Notes under the pieces: model-generated
Told to the model about the DNA's origin: nothing
What the model saw: the letters and a program-made list of their open reading frames with translations, nothing else
The model's database searches: none
In this document: positions 8,058 through 17,191 of the stretch, in pieces
Position numbering within the stretch: position 1 is the stretch's first letter
Layout: the number at the start of each line of letters is the position of its first letter
Assembly: GCF_014201115.1 (NCBI RefSeq)
Contig: NZ_JACHDO010000001.1
Span: forward strand, 806,001 to 870,000
Direction: 5' to 3'
Length of the DNA stretch: 64,000 bases
DNA from: Nocardiopsis metallicus
GTDB lineage: Bacteria > Actinomycetota > Actinomycetes > Streptosporangiales > Streptosporangiaceae
Program-made: the position numbers and the translations under genes

Positions 8058-9398
8058 GTGTTCGGAATCCTGCGGCCCTGCAGGCACAGCCTGTCCGAGG
8101 ACCTGGCCCGTGAGTGGATGTCCCACATGTGCGGGCTGTGCCTGGCACTGCGTGACGACCACGGCCAGGCCTCCAGGGTCGCCACCAACTACGACGGTCT
8201 CGTGGTGTCGGTCCTGACCGCCGCCCAGTCCGAGGCCCAGGCGGGCAAACGCACGGCCGGACGCTGCCCTCTGCGCGGTATGCGCGGCGCCGAGGCCGCC
8301 GACGGCTCCGGGGCGCACCTGGCCGCGGCGGTCTCCCTGATGCTGGCCTCCGCCAAGATCACCGACCACATCGAGGACGGTGACGGCCTCTACGCCCGCC
8401 CCGGGGTCCGTGCCGTCGCCGGCCGGGTGGCCGCCCGCTGGCAGCGCGGCGCGCGGAAGGCGAGCAGCGGTCTCGGCTTCGAGGCAGGTGCGCTGACCGC
8501 CGTGGTCGACCGTCAGCGCGAAGCCGAACTCGCCGCGGGGGAGGGCACGGACGTGCTCACCGTGACCCGCCCGACCGAGGAGGCCACCGGCGAGGCCTTC
8601 GCGCACACCGCCGTCCTCGCGGGCGTCCCGGCCAACGCCGCCCCGCTCCAGGAGGCGGGCCGCCTGTTCGGCCGGGTGGCCCACCTGCTGGACGCCGTGG
8701 AGGACCGTGAGGAGGACCTGGCCAACCACGCCTGGAACCCGCTCACCGCCACCGGCACGCCCGTCAGCCGGGCCCGCGAACTCTGCGACGACGCCGTTCT
8801 CGGCGTCGAACTGGCTTTGGGTGAGGTGGCGTTCACCGACGACCGCCTGGTCCGCGTCCTCCTGGTCCAGGAACTGCGCCGCGCCGTGGCCCGCGCCTTC
8901 GCCCATGGCGGCCACCCCGCCGGAGGCGACCCGCTGAGTCCCGGACACCCGCTCAGCGGCGGCCACCAGCACGGCCCCGACCACGGCGGCCCCGAGCACC
9001 ACGGCCCCGAGCACCACGGCCCGGGGCACGGTCACAGCGGGCACGGCCACGACGGCCGTGGTTCAGGCGGCCACGGTTCGGACGGTTCCGGGCCCGCTCA
9101 CACCTCCGGTAAGCGGGGCTGCTGCACCGCCTGCGTGTGCGGCACACCCGAGCTCACCGAACCCCCGCACAGCCGCGGGATCCTCGCGGGCTGCGCCACG
9201 GCCCTGTTCATGTGCGGCACCTGTCAGTTCTGCTGCCGCGACCCCCACCCCGGCCCGTGGTCGGGCGAACCCCGGGACTCCTGGTGTGACGCCTGCGAGT
9301 GCGTGGGTGAGGCCTGCGGCAGCTGCTGCGACGCGGTCAACTGCTGCAAGGTCTGCAAGAAGTGTGACTGCGAATGCGACTGCTGTTGCTGCGGCTGA
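8058..9398 (+). CDS. DUF5685 family protein with His/Gly linker and Cys-rich tail (446 aa)
   Basis: Start GTG 8058 is chosen because family members begin with FGILRPCRHSL, present here. Residues 1-280 match the DUF5685 layout: a Cys-containing N-terminus (RPCRH, MCGLCLALRDDHG), a helical all-alpha core, and Asp-rich segments (DAVEDREEDL) as in prenyltransferase-like helical bundles. A Gly/His-rich linker (residues ~300-345, tandem GPEHH units) follows. The last ~80 residues are extremely Cys-rich (about two dozen Cys, ending CDCECDCCCCG), suggesting multiple metal sites. Function unknown; members occur beside diverse actinobacterial genes. Confidence 0.8.
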   Translation: MFGILRPCRHSLSEDLAREWMSHMCGLCLALRDDHGQASRVATNYDGLVVSVLTAAQSEAQAGKRTAGRCPLRGMRGAEAADGSGAHLAAAVSLMLASAKITDHIEDGDGLYARPGVRAVAGRVAARWQRGARKASSGLGFEAGALTAVVDRQREAELAAGEGTDVLTVTRPTEEATGEAFAHTAVLAGVPANAAPLQEAGRLFGRVAHLLDAVEDREEDLANHAWNPLTATGTPVSRARELCDDAVLGVELALGEVAFTDDRLVRVLLVQELRRAVARAFAHGGHPAGGDPLSPGHPLSGGHQHGPDHGGPEHHGPEHHGPGHGHSGHGHDGRGSGGHGSDGSGPAHTSGKRGCCTACVCGTPELTEPPHSRGILAGCATALFMCGTCQFCCRDPHPGPWSGEPRDSWCDACECVGEACGSCCDAVNCCKVCKKCDCECDCCCCG

Positions 9399-9423
9399 TC
9401 CGGCCGCCGAACCCCTCCCGGGG

Positions 9424-9759
9424 TCAGCGGTCGCAGCTCCGGCACCGACGGGTGGCCGCGCGCTTGGTGTTGCCCCCGGTGGCCTTGAGGGGAGAGCTCT
9501 CACTGATCCGCCGCCACAACTGCGGGGCCGGATAGTTGACCCAACCCCACGTGGGGGCCTTGACCTCCGAGTCGGAATGGTACGAGCAGCCGAGCCGGTG
9601 GGCCACACCCCGCAGGGAGATGAGGATCGCGTCACCGGCCGGGTGCAGCCGCACGGTCGAGAACGGAGTCCCCGTCCCGCAGTTACCGATGTAGTCACGG
9701 GGCAGCGCACAGGCACAGCCCTCGCCGATGGGGAGTTCACAGAAATCGCAGCGCTTCAT
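9424..9759 (-). CDS. Small Cys-containing hypothetical protein (111 aa)
   Basis: Start ATG 9759 follows a TAGGAGA ribosome binding site. The N-terminus MKRCDFCELPIGEGCACALP has paired Cys residues, and the C-terminus ends RRCRSCDR, so the protein probably binds zinc with cysteines from both ends. The middle contains Trp/Tyr-rich beta-like sequence. Convergent with the DUF5685 gene, 25 bases away. Family not recognised. Confidence 0.6.
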   Translation of the reverse strand: MKRCDFCELPIGEGCACALPRDYIGNCGTGTPFSTVRLHPAGDAILISLRGVAHRLGCSYHSDSEVKAPTWGWVNYPAPQLWRRISESSPLKATGGNTKRAATRRCRSCDR

Positions 9760-10508
9760 TCTCCTACAGTGCACCCACTCAGTGACGATTGGGCAACTTT
9801 TCGTGCCTAACGCGCCACGAAAAAAATAAACCTTCCCCGGGAGCCCACTACCCAAGCCTCCAAAACACCTCTGTTTTCCAGCGCAGAGCCGCATCCCGCC
9901 TGATGAGAGGTCCCCGAGCCCAACCGAAGGTGACACCCCTCACCCGACACGCGGCCTCAGGGATCCTGCCCCCGCACGTGATGGGCCTTGTCCTCGCCAC
10001 ACCTGCCTGGGGCCGACCCTCTGATCGGGGTCCCGGGCAGCTCCGGTCCTGCTCCCGTCCCGACTCGGAGTGATGTCGAGACCGGCTCTCTCCAAGAGGG
10101 AAGGTCTATCTGCCGGGGGACACCTGTCTGCTCCCCTCTCCCTCTTCCACGGGGGGAGCCGGGCGGCGTGTAGCGGCAATCATCGCGACTCTCTCAGACA
10201 GAAGGGAGGCGGCTGCTCCCATCCTGAACCAGATCCGAAATCCCCGCGGAGAGCCTGTGGACAACCCGGCTTCCTCCGGAAACCACCACCCGTGCACCGC
10301 GATGCGGGCCAGGACCGGAGCGTGTCGGAAAGCCAGTCCGGTCCCCTCTCCCCGGACCCCGAGGCGCGGGGCGGCACCGTGGCCTTCCCACGTGGGTCCC
10401 CTCCCCGCGCTGCTCCCTGGACCACTCGCGGTTCACGGGCCAGCCGTGCCTGCCGAGTTACCCAGGCCGTCCGCGTCAGTCCCGGCCGACGACGGCTGCC
10501 CCCCGCGC
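9760..10508. other. Intergenic stretch without a supported gene
   Basis: About 750 bases between the small Cys protein and jetD. It begins with an AT-richer patch near 9790-9870 containing a run of seven A and probably carries the promoter of the 9424-9759 gene. The remaining open frames are short, lack ribosome binding sites and show no recognisable protein features. No convincing terminator or RNA gene was seen. Confidence 0.5.
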
Positions 10509-11750
10509 TCAGGGCTTCGCGGCCGCGGCCCGGAGGTCGGCCACCAGGGTGTCGGCGACCCTCTCCTCGTGGACCGCTACCCCCTCGGCGGTGATGGTGT
10601 CGGCCAGGTCCGGGTCCCACGGCGCGGGGGTGACCCGCCCGGGTGCCGGAGCCTCCTGGACCCGGGACAGCGCGGCCAGGTAGTCGTCGGCCCCCATCCG
10701 CCAGGGAGTCACACCAGCCACGGCCATGAGGTGGGCGGCGATCCGCAGCCCCTCCCCGTCGAAGTCCCCGTGGTAGCGGAGCTCGGCCCCGCCTTCGGAG
10801 AGCGTGCGCAGCAGGGCGATCGCCGCGCTGTTCGGCCACCCCGACACGCAGACCAGGGGCGGGCAGTCCGGTCCCAGAGCCCGTTGGGCGCGGGCGAGGA
10901 CCGACGGGTTCTCCACCACGAACACCACCGGGGAGGGCTGTGCCAGCTCAGCGCTGTCGGACACAGCGGATATCTGGTCCAGGGTGGCGACGGCCGCCCG
11001 CCCGGTGTCGGCCCACATCCGAAGGGTCGAGGCAAGCGGACCCGCGCCACCCGGGCGCAACCCCAGGACCAGGACGGAGGTGGAATGGGAATCGCAGTCC
11101 ACCCCGAAATCGCCCCACAGCGCACGCCGCTCCTGTGCGTTCGAGGGGGCGTCGACATCGCGCAGGACGGCCAACGCCCGCAGGACCAGACCGGGCAGCG
11201 CCCTGGTGCCGTCCAGGGCGTGCGGGTCCCCGGTCGCCTCGGCGGCCAGCGTCGGCAACGGTCGCCCGTCCGCCAGCGGGAGGGCGGCGAGCACCGCGAG
11301 GGCCTGCTCCAAACGGCGCCGCAGCCCTTCCGTGTCACCTCGCGGCACCCGGTCGGCGCGGACCAGATCCACCCACCGCGCCAGCGCGGGCTGCGCCGAG
11401 ACGAGCGGGTGGGAGGACAGCCAGGCCCACAGCCTCTCGCGGTCCTCGGCCGCCCGCGCCCGATGCGCCGCCCGGTCGTCGATCGGCCCGACCAGCGCAC
11501 GGGCCACGGTTCGGGAGTCGACGCCCAGCGGGGCGAGTGCCGCGTCCAGCCGGTCCAGGCGCACGCTCATCTTCGGGCCCGGGTAGGAGGCGAGCCCCAA
11601 CAGGTCGGCCAGGGCCGCCTGGGACACCTCGTCCAGGTTCCGCACGGTCACCGAGCGTACGGTGGCACCCGAGGAGAGCCGGTCGTGCACCGCGTTCCAC
11701 AACGGGGAGAGGGCCTCCTCGGCCAGATGATTCGGTACGTCAGAACTCAC
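10509..11750 (-). CDS. jetD: Wadjet JetD, TOPRIM nuclease subunit (413 aa)
   Basis: The product matches the TIGR02679 (DUF3323 plus C-terminal DUF2399) family, JetD of type II-like Wadjet. The TOPRIM-like C-terminal part shows VVENPSV (residues ~278-284, acidic Glu) and YHGDFDGEG (~326-334, the DxD pair), the metal-binding residues of topoisomerase VI-related nucleases. In characterised Wadjets, JetD cleaves the closed plasmid DNA extruded by the JetABC SMC complex. It is last in the operon, starting at GTG 11750, 6 bases after the jetC stop. Length is normal and all key residues seem intact. Confidence 0.92.
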   Translation of the reverse strand: MSSDVPNHLAEEALSPLWNAVHDRLSSGATVRSVTVRNLDEVSQAALADLLGLASYPGPKMSVRLDRLDAALAPLGVDSRTVARALVGPIDDRAAHRARAAEDRERLWAWLSSHPLVSAQPALARWVDLVRADRVPRGDTEGLRRRLEQALAVLAALPLADGRPLPTLAAEATGDPHALDGTRALPGLVLRALAVLRDVDAPSNAQERRALWGDFGVDCDSHSTSVLVLGLRPGGAGPLASTLRMWADTGRAAVATLDQISAVSDSAELAQPSPVVFVVENPSVLARAQRALGPDCPPLVCVSGWPNSAAIALLRTLSEGGAELRYHGDFDGEGLRIAAHLMAVAGVTPWRMGADDYLAALSRVQEAPAPGRVTPAPWDPDLADTITAEGVAVHEERVADTLVADLRAAAAKP

Positions 11751-11756
11751 GTCCGC

Positions 11757-14700
11757 CTACTCCGCCTCGTCCGCCTCGTCCACCTCCAGGGCTCTGCCCG
11801 TCCACACCCACCGGGCCGTGGTCACCGCGTCATCCGCCTCGTCCGCCTCGCCAGGGATGAGTTGGTGGACGGCGATCCCGTCCAGCTCGGCGTAGGTACA
11901 CCACTCGTGGTCGCTGGTCAGCACCATGTCCAGGTCGAGGTCGACCAGCAGGGCGAAGATCTGCCCCCGGTTGGCGGCGTCCACACCCACGAACACCTCG
12001 TCCAGCAGGATGAACCGCGGAGCCTGAGCGTCGGTGGTGTAGTGCGCCGCCACCGCGGCGAACAGCGGCAGGTGCAGCGCGATCGCCTTCTCCCCGCCCG
12101 AAAGCCTTCCGTGCGCCCGCCGGGTCAGCTGCTGCCAGCCCGCACCGTCGTCCTTGTCCAGCTCGACGGTGAACCGGTGCCAGGCGGTGTAGTCCAGGAC
12201 CTGGCTCAGGTGCTCCTCCCAACTGGACGCGGAGTCATCCGCGCGAGCGTCGTCGATGCGTTCCCGGAAGAACCCGTGCAGGGCCTCGCGTTCATCGTCG
12301 CCGAGGTTGCGGGGATCGCGTTGGAGCAGACCCCGGGCGCGCTCGGTGCCCGCCGGTGCGTCCGGAGCGACGTCCCAGCGCAGGCGCACCGAGATCCGGG
12401 AGGCGGTACGCACCCGGGACAACCGATCGTTCATCCCCTCGACCAAGCCATTGGCCCGCCGGAGCCGGTCGGCCAGGTGCCTGCGCGTGTCACCGGTCAG
12501 CACCCGGTCGAACAGGGCACGCTCCTCATCGGTCAGGTCCGTGGACCGCACCCGGCGTTCGCCGACCAACGCGTCGTGCAACCCGCACGCACCCACACGT
12601 ACCCCGTCAAGGAGTGCGCTGACCTCCTGAATCTCTCCCTCGTTGGTCAACTCCAGGTAGGTGCGCGCGGCCAGGGTGTCGCGGACGGCGTGCACGGCCT
12701 CGGCGACCTTGGCGCGCGCACCGCTGATCCGCTCGGGAGAGTGGTCGGCGCGCTCCGAGGTGGCCGCCACCGCACGCGCCGTTTCCAGGGTGTCCCGTAC
12801 GGTGGGATCCGGGGGCAGGCTCGCGTCCAAGCCGGAGTCCTCGTGAAGAGGGGTCCCGAACAGGGAGCGGAAACGGTCGGCGGCGGCGTCGCGCGCGGCG
12901 ACCGCCGCCTCATGCCTCTCCCGCAGGCCGCGCACCTCACCGAGCAGTTCCCCGTGACGCCCCCGCAACGTGAGCCGATCCGCGCGCAGCGAAGACAGTT
13001 CACGGCTGAGTGCGCTCAACCGCCTCTCCACGGCGGCCACGCGCTCCTGGACCCTGCGGTGCTCCACCCCCACCGTGGAGTCCATCGCGGCCAGTCGCTG
13101 CCTCAGGTCACGTGCGTTGGCCTGGGCTCGGGAGGCCGCTTCGGCGGTCTCCGCGGCCTCCTGTTCCTCCTCTTGGGCGAGGTCCACGGCCCGGTCCCGG
13201 CGTTCCACGAGCCCGGACAGCTCCACCTGCCCGTCCAACCAGTCCTCCACGGCCTGGCCCAGGGTCGCGAGGGCGGCGCGGGCGCTCTCCAGGGCCTCCC
13301 TCTCGGCGGGCAGCCGGTGCCGCGCCGCCACCGTGCGCAGGTCCTGTTCGGCCGCGGACAGGACCGGGAGGTGGGCGTTCAGGCGTTGACGCTGTCGCTC
13401 GAGGCCGCGGTGCCGGTCGGCGATCCGTTCCTGGGCCGAACGTGCTTCCTGCGCCGAGGCGCGCGTCACCGTGTCGGAGGGCAGGGATTCCGCTTCGGCG
13501 TCCAGCCGCTGACGCCTCTCCGCCAGGGTTTCCAGCTCGGCCTCGGCCCCGGTCAGGTCCGTGTCGAGCGCACGCAGCCGATCGCTGAGTTCGGCGACGG
13601 CCCGTGCTCGGGCCCGTTCCCGTGCGCGGGCACCGATGTAGGCGGGTTCGGGTTTGGACCAGTGACCGTGCAGGGGGCCCATCCGCCAGTGGCCGTCCCC
13701 TCCGACCGCCACCGGAGCGGACCGCCCGGAGCCCGGCTCCGGGCCGGACGCGAGCGCGGAAGGGGTCTGTCCCGACCCCGTGTAGGCGATCCCCGCCAGC
13801 AGGGTACGGACGTGTTCGGCGGGGACCGCGGCGTCCTCCTCCACCGTCAGCACGTCCAACAGGCTGGGGCCCCGGACCGGCCGCGCGGCGGCGGTCGCGA
13901 CGGTGTCACCGACCACCCCGGCCGCGGGCACCGACCCGTCGGGCAGTACCCACGCGTCCAGCAGCCCCGACGCCTCCAGGGCCGCCTCCACCCCGGCCCG
14001 TTCCGCATCGGGGATGCTGTCGGCGAAGGCCACCAGACGCCACATCGGAGCACCCCGGAGCTCTGACCGGTCGCCCGTTCGGGTTCGCGGGGCCGGGGGC
14101 GCCACCTCCTTCTGCGACTCCCACTCGGTGATCTCCGCCGCCACTCGGGAGCGCTCGGCGGCGATGTCCTGTGCGCGCTGACGAATCCCCTGACGCAGGG
14201 CCGCCAGGGTCTCGCCCGCCCTCTGCCGGGCCGCGGCTACCGCGGTGTGCGGTCCGGCCCCGCTGTCCGGATCGACCTGATCGGCCAGCGCTTCGGTGTC
14301 GTCCAGGGACAGTTCGGACAGACCGCGTGCCCACACGGCCAGTGCTTCGTGCAGGTCCGCCAAGCGCGCCTCGTGTTCGGCCGCGGACTTGTCGCCCAGG
14401 GCTTCGGCGTCGGCGAGTTCCTCCGCCAGCTCACCCAGGTCCGACTCCAGCTCCTCCCGGCGTCGCAGCCGGTCGTGGTACACGTCCAGGGCCGTGAGGA
14501 CGTCGCCGATCTGCGCTCTCCGGTTCTCGGCGGTGGCACGCAGCAGCCGACGGGCAGACCCCACCCCCTCCGCGCCGGCACCTTCCAAGGAGACGATCGC
14601 CTCACCGAACAACCCCGCCAGATCAGCGCGTTCGGCCGCACGTTCCACCACGGAACGAGCGGCCGCCACACCGCGGTCGGCCCGCGCGGTCCGTTCGGTC

Positions 14701-15863
14701 AGTTCCCGGGCCTGGCTCTGTGACCGGACCGCCGACGCACGGCGCCGACCGGCCTCGGCCTCCTTCCGCTCCGCCTCCGCTTCGGCCTGCCCGGCCTGCT
14801 CACGCAGGAGCGCGATGCCCGCCCCGGCCCGGTAGGCCTCGCTCTCCCGGAGCCCCTGGAGTTCGCTGGAGTCCGAACGCTCCCCTTCCTCCAGTTCCGA
14901 CTCCCGAAGGGCGAGCCGCTCCAGGTCCTCCATCGCCCGCGAAGCCGCACGTTCGGCCTCCCCCGCGGCGCGGCCGCACCGGTCCGCGTCGGTGGTGGCG
15001 GAGATCAGGTCCGCGGCCGCGCCCCGCAGCACCCGGGAGGCGTAGAGGCGCTGCCGGTCGGCGAGGGCCTTGGCCGCTTCGACCTCCTTGGTCAGGGCCT
15101 GCAGTTCCACCCTGTGCCGGTCCAGGCGCTCGAACCCGCCCGCGATATCGGCGAGCTCCCCGCGCCCCAGGGGCGGCAGCGCGCTGGACAACAGGGACGA
15201 CAGCAGCCCGGGGTCCAGGCGTTCGGAGAGCTTGGGCGTGCGAAGCTGCAGCAGGGCGGTGATGAGGGCGTCGTAGCGGGCCTGGTCCAGTTTCGGGTAC
15301 AGGAGCGAACGCACCGCGGACCGGTATTCCTCCGGCCCCGGGTACACGGTTCCGACCCCCCGCTCCTCGACCGCCTCCTTGAGCTGTTTGACGGTGAGCG
15401 GCTGCTCCTCGGGGGTGAGCAGGGACAGTGAGTCACCGACGCGCGCGGCCGCGGTGAAGTAGGTGGCCTTGACCGAGGAGACGTCCCTGGTGGCCTGGAG
15501 CCGTGCCCCCAGGGTGAGGAACTCGCTCCCGGAGGGTCCTGGCCGCTCGAACTCCAACCACACGTACCCCACCCGGGTGGCGCCCGGGTAGCCGTGCCCG
15601 ATCATGTTCCAGTGCATGACGCGTTCGTTGCCGCCGAACGTCGACAAACGGTTGGGGCGCAGGCTCGCGTCCAGCAGGAAGGGCAGCAGTAGTTCCAGGG
15701 CCTTGGACTTGCCGGTTCCGTTGCGTCCGCGCAGCAACAGCCGTCCCTGGTGGAAGGTCAGGACCTCGCGGTAGTAGCGCCAGACGTTGAGGATGCCCGC
15801 ACGGCTGGGCCTCCAGCGTTCCCCCGAGCGCTCCATCAGGTCCTCCGTGCCGGTGTCGGTCAT
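11757..15863 (-). CDS. jetC: Wadjet JetC, SMC-like ATPase (1368 aa)
   Basis: TIGR02680-type SMC/MukB-like ATPase. Walker A GRNGTGKS is at residues 46-53, directly after an N-terminal WRYYREVLTFHQGRLLL segment. A long Glu/Arg/Ala-rich coiled coil spans roughly 300-1150, with a hinge-like insert in the middle. The ABC signature LSGGEK is near residue 1254 and Walker B RFILLDEVFVGVD near 1284. ATG 15863 overlaps the jetB stop by 4 bases (ATGA). The ATPase drives DNA loop extrusion by which Wadjet recognises small circular plasmids. Confidence 0.94.
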   Translation of the reverse strand: MTDTGTEDLMERSGERWRPSRAGILNVWRYYREVLTFHQGRLLLRGRNGTGKSKALELLLPFLLDASLRPNRLSTFGGNERVMHWNMIGHGYPGATRVGYVWLEFERPGPSGSEFLTLGARLQATRDVSSVKATYFTAAARVGDSLSLLTPEEQPLTVKQLKEAVEERGVGTVYPGPEEYRSAVRSLLYPKLDQARYDALITALLQLRTPKLSERLDPGLLSSLLSSALPPLGRGELADIAGGFERLDRHRVELQALTKEVEAAKALADRQRLYASRVLRGAAADLISATTDADRCGRAAGEAERAASRAMEDLERLALRESELEEGERSDSSELQGLRESEAYRAGAGIALLREQAGQAEAEAERKEAEAGRRRASAVRSQSQARELTERTARADRGVAAARSVVERAAERADLAGLFGEAIVSLEGAGAEGVGSARRLLRATAENRRAQIGDVLTALDVYHDRLRRREELESDLGELAEELADAEALGDKSAAEHEARLADLHEALAVWARGLSELSLDDTEALADQVDPDSGAGPHTAVAAARQRAGETLAALRQGIRQRAQDIAAERSRVAAEITEWESQKEVAPPAPRTRTGDRSELRGAPMWRLVAFADSIPDAERAGVEAALEASGLLDAWVLPDGSVPAAGVVGDTVATAAARPVRGPSLLDVLTVEEDAAVPAEHVRTLLAGIAYTGSGQTPSALASGPEPGSGRSAPVAVGGDGHWRMGPLHGHWSKPEPAYIGARARERARARAVAELSDRLRALDTDLTGAEAELETLAERRQRLDAEAESLPSDTVTRASAQEARSAQERIADRHRGLERQRQRLNAHLPVLSAAEQDLRTVAARHRLPAEREALESARAALATLGQAVEDWLDGQVELSGLVERRDRAVDLAQEEEQEAAETAEAASRAQANARDLRQRLAAMDSTVGVEHRRVQERVAAVERRLSALSRELSSLRADRLTLRGRHGELLGEVRGLRERHEAAVAARDAAADRFRSLFGTPLHEDSGLDASLPPDPTVRDTLETARAVAATSERADHSPERISGARAKVAEAVHAVRDTLAARTYLELTNEGEIQEVSALLDGVRVGACGLHDALVGERRVRSTDLTDEERALFDRVLTGDTRRHLADRLRRANGLVEGMNDRLSRVRTASRISVRLRWDVAPDAPAGTERARGLLQRDPRNLGDDEREALHGFFRERIDDARADDSASSWEEHLSQVLDYTAWHRFTVELDKDDGAGWQQLTRRAHGRLSGGEKAIALHLPLFAAVAAHYTTDAQAPRFILLDEVFVGVDAANRGQIFALLVDLDLDMVLTSDHEWCTYAELDGIAVHQLIPGEADEADDAVTTARWVWTGRALEVDEADEAE

Positions 15864-17191
15864 GCTTCCTCTCCGAAGTCGGAACGGTCGACGGCGTAGC
15901 GGTGGGCGGCGGGCAGGGCACGGTAGCCCACCGTGCCGGGCGGGCCGCAGGACCCGGCGGGCCCGCCGGGATCGGCCCGGACCAGGCCGTGACCGACCAG
16001 CACCTCCAGGGCTCCCCGGGCGAGCCGGGCCGCACCGCCCTCGCCCCGGAAGGACTTGGCCCACGAAGGCCTGCGCTCCAAAAGCCCTTCCACCTCGTCG
16101 CTCAGCGCGGCCAGGGACACCGAACCGGGGGCGGCCAGGAGCACGTCGAGCAACAGCAGGGAGGTCTGCTTCACGTGCCCCTCACCGGGGAACCGGTCGT
16201 CGGTGGCCCGCCCGTCGGCGTCGACCAGCAGATAGCCCTCGGCCCGCTCCTCCAGACGGAAACCCGCTTCCTCGGCGGCACGCCGGATCATCTTGCGGCC
16301 GGTCAGGCTCGACGCGTACTCCGCCTCGGCCGTGCTCAGGTCCGCCGTGTAGACCACCGGGTCGTCCAACAGGCGGCGCATCAGCGAGTGTCGGGCCCAC
16401 AGGGTGCGCTGGTTGCGGGTGGGCCCCGCGTGTTCGGGCGCCCCCTCTTCCCCGGAAGCCCCGGCCTCACCGGACGTATCCGTCTCACCGGGGATGCCCG
16501 ACTCGGCCGTGACACCGTACCTCTCCTCGACCAGGAGGGCGGCCAGGTCCGCATGCGCCCCGCCCAGGCGGGACGGCGGAACCGGTGCGCTGAGCAGCCG
16601 GGCCAGCCGCGCGCTGTCGGATCGGTAGAGGACCAGGGCGTCCGCTCCCGCCAGGTAGGACTCCGTGGCGCCGTCCACCGCGGTAATGGCCCCGTAGCTC
16701 TCCAACAGCAGCAACGCGTCCACCAGCGCCGACCGTTCCGCCCGGGACGAGGAGTCGAAGTCGGCGATGCCCTCCTCCGCCGCGCACGTGTGCGCCACCC
16801 GCTGGGCGAGCAGCCCGACCGTCGTCCGGTTCAGCACGGTCAGCTCCGCCGCGGCCAGACAGAAGAGCGTGTAGCGCCGCCGGTCGAAGGCCGACCTCGT
16901 CCCGCGCACCCGCAGCGCCGGACGCGGCGAGGCCAGGTAGGAGCCGCCCGCTCGCACCTTGGCCAACCGCGCGTACCCGTGCCGGGGTTCCACGGTGAGC
17001 GTCCAACCGCAGAAGAAGTCGAACCACCTGGTCAGCTCCGTGCGCTTGCGCCGCACCAGGGTGAACGCCTCCTCGTCGGCGTCCCGGGTCAGCAGCGGGG
17101 AAGCGAGCATCGACCGGATGCCCTGGGCCATGTCGTCCCTGGTCTCGGTCACCCTGCGGTTGGCCGTGCGGGCCCGGGGCAGGGTGCTCAC
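15860..17191 (-). CDS. jetB: Wadjet JetB, MukE-like kite subunit (443 aa)
   Basis: Matches the DUF2398/TIGR02678 family. The start GTG overlaps the jetA stop by 4 bases (GTGA), and the stop overlaps jetC by 4 bases, so the operon is translationally coupled. The protein is made of winged-helix-like segments; one recognisable family stretch is FDRRRYTLFCLAAAELT around residues 102-118. A short Glu/Gly-rich insert around residues 230-255 is probably a disordered loop. It should bridge JetA and the JetC heads. Confidence 0.9.
   Translation of the reverse strand: MSTLPRARTANRRVTETRDDMAQGIRSMLASPLLTRDADEEAFTLVRRKRTELTRWFDFFCGWTLTVEPRHGYARLAKVRAGGSYLASPRPALRVRGTRSAFDRRRYTLFCLAAAELTVLNRTTVGLLAQRVAHTCAAEEGIADFDSSSRAERSALVDALLLLESYGAITAVDGATESYLAGADALVLYRSDSARLARLLSAPVPPSRLGGAHADLAALLVEERYGVTAESGIPGETDTSGEAGASGEEGAPEHAGPTRNQRTLWARHSLMRRLLDDPVVYTADLSTAEAEYASSLTGRKMIRRAAEEAGFRLEERAEGYLLVDADGRATDDRFPGEGHVKQTSLLLLDVLLAAPGSVSLAALSDEVEGLLERRPSWAKSFRGEGGAARLARGALEVLVGHGLVRADPGGPAGSCGPPGTVGYRALPAAHRYAVDRSDFGEEA

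Noticed and set aside
10257..14066. 1269-codon plus-strand open frame
   Set aside because: Antisense shadow of jetC/jetD; no recognisable protein features.
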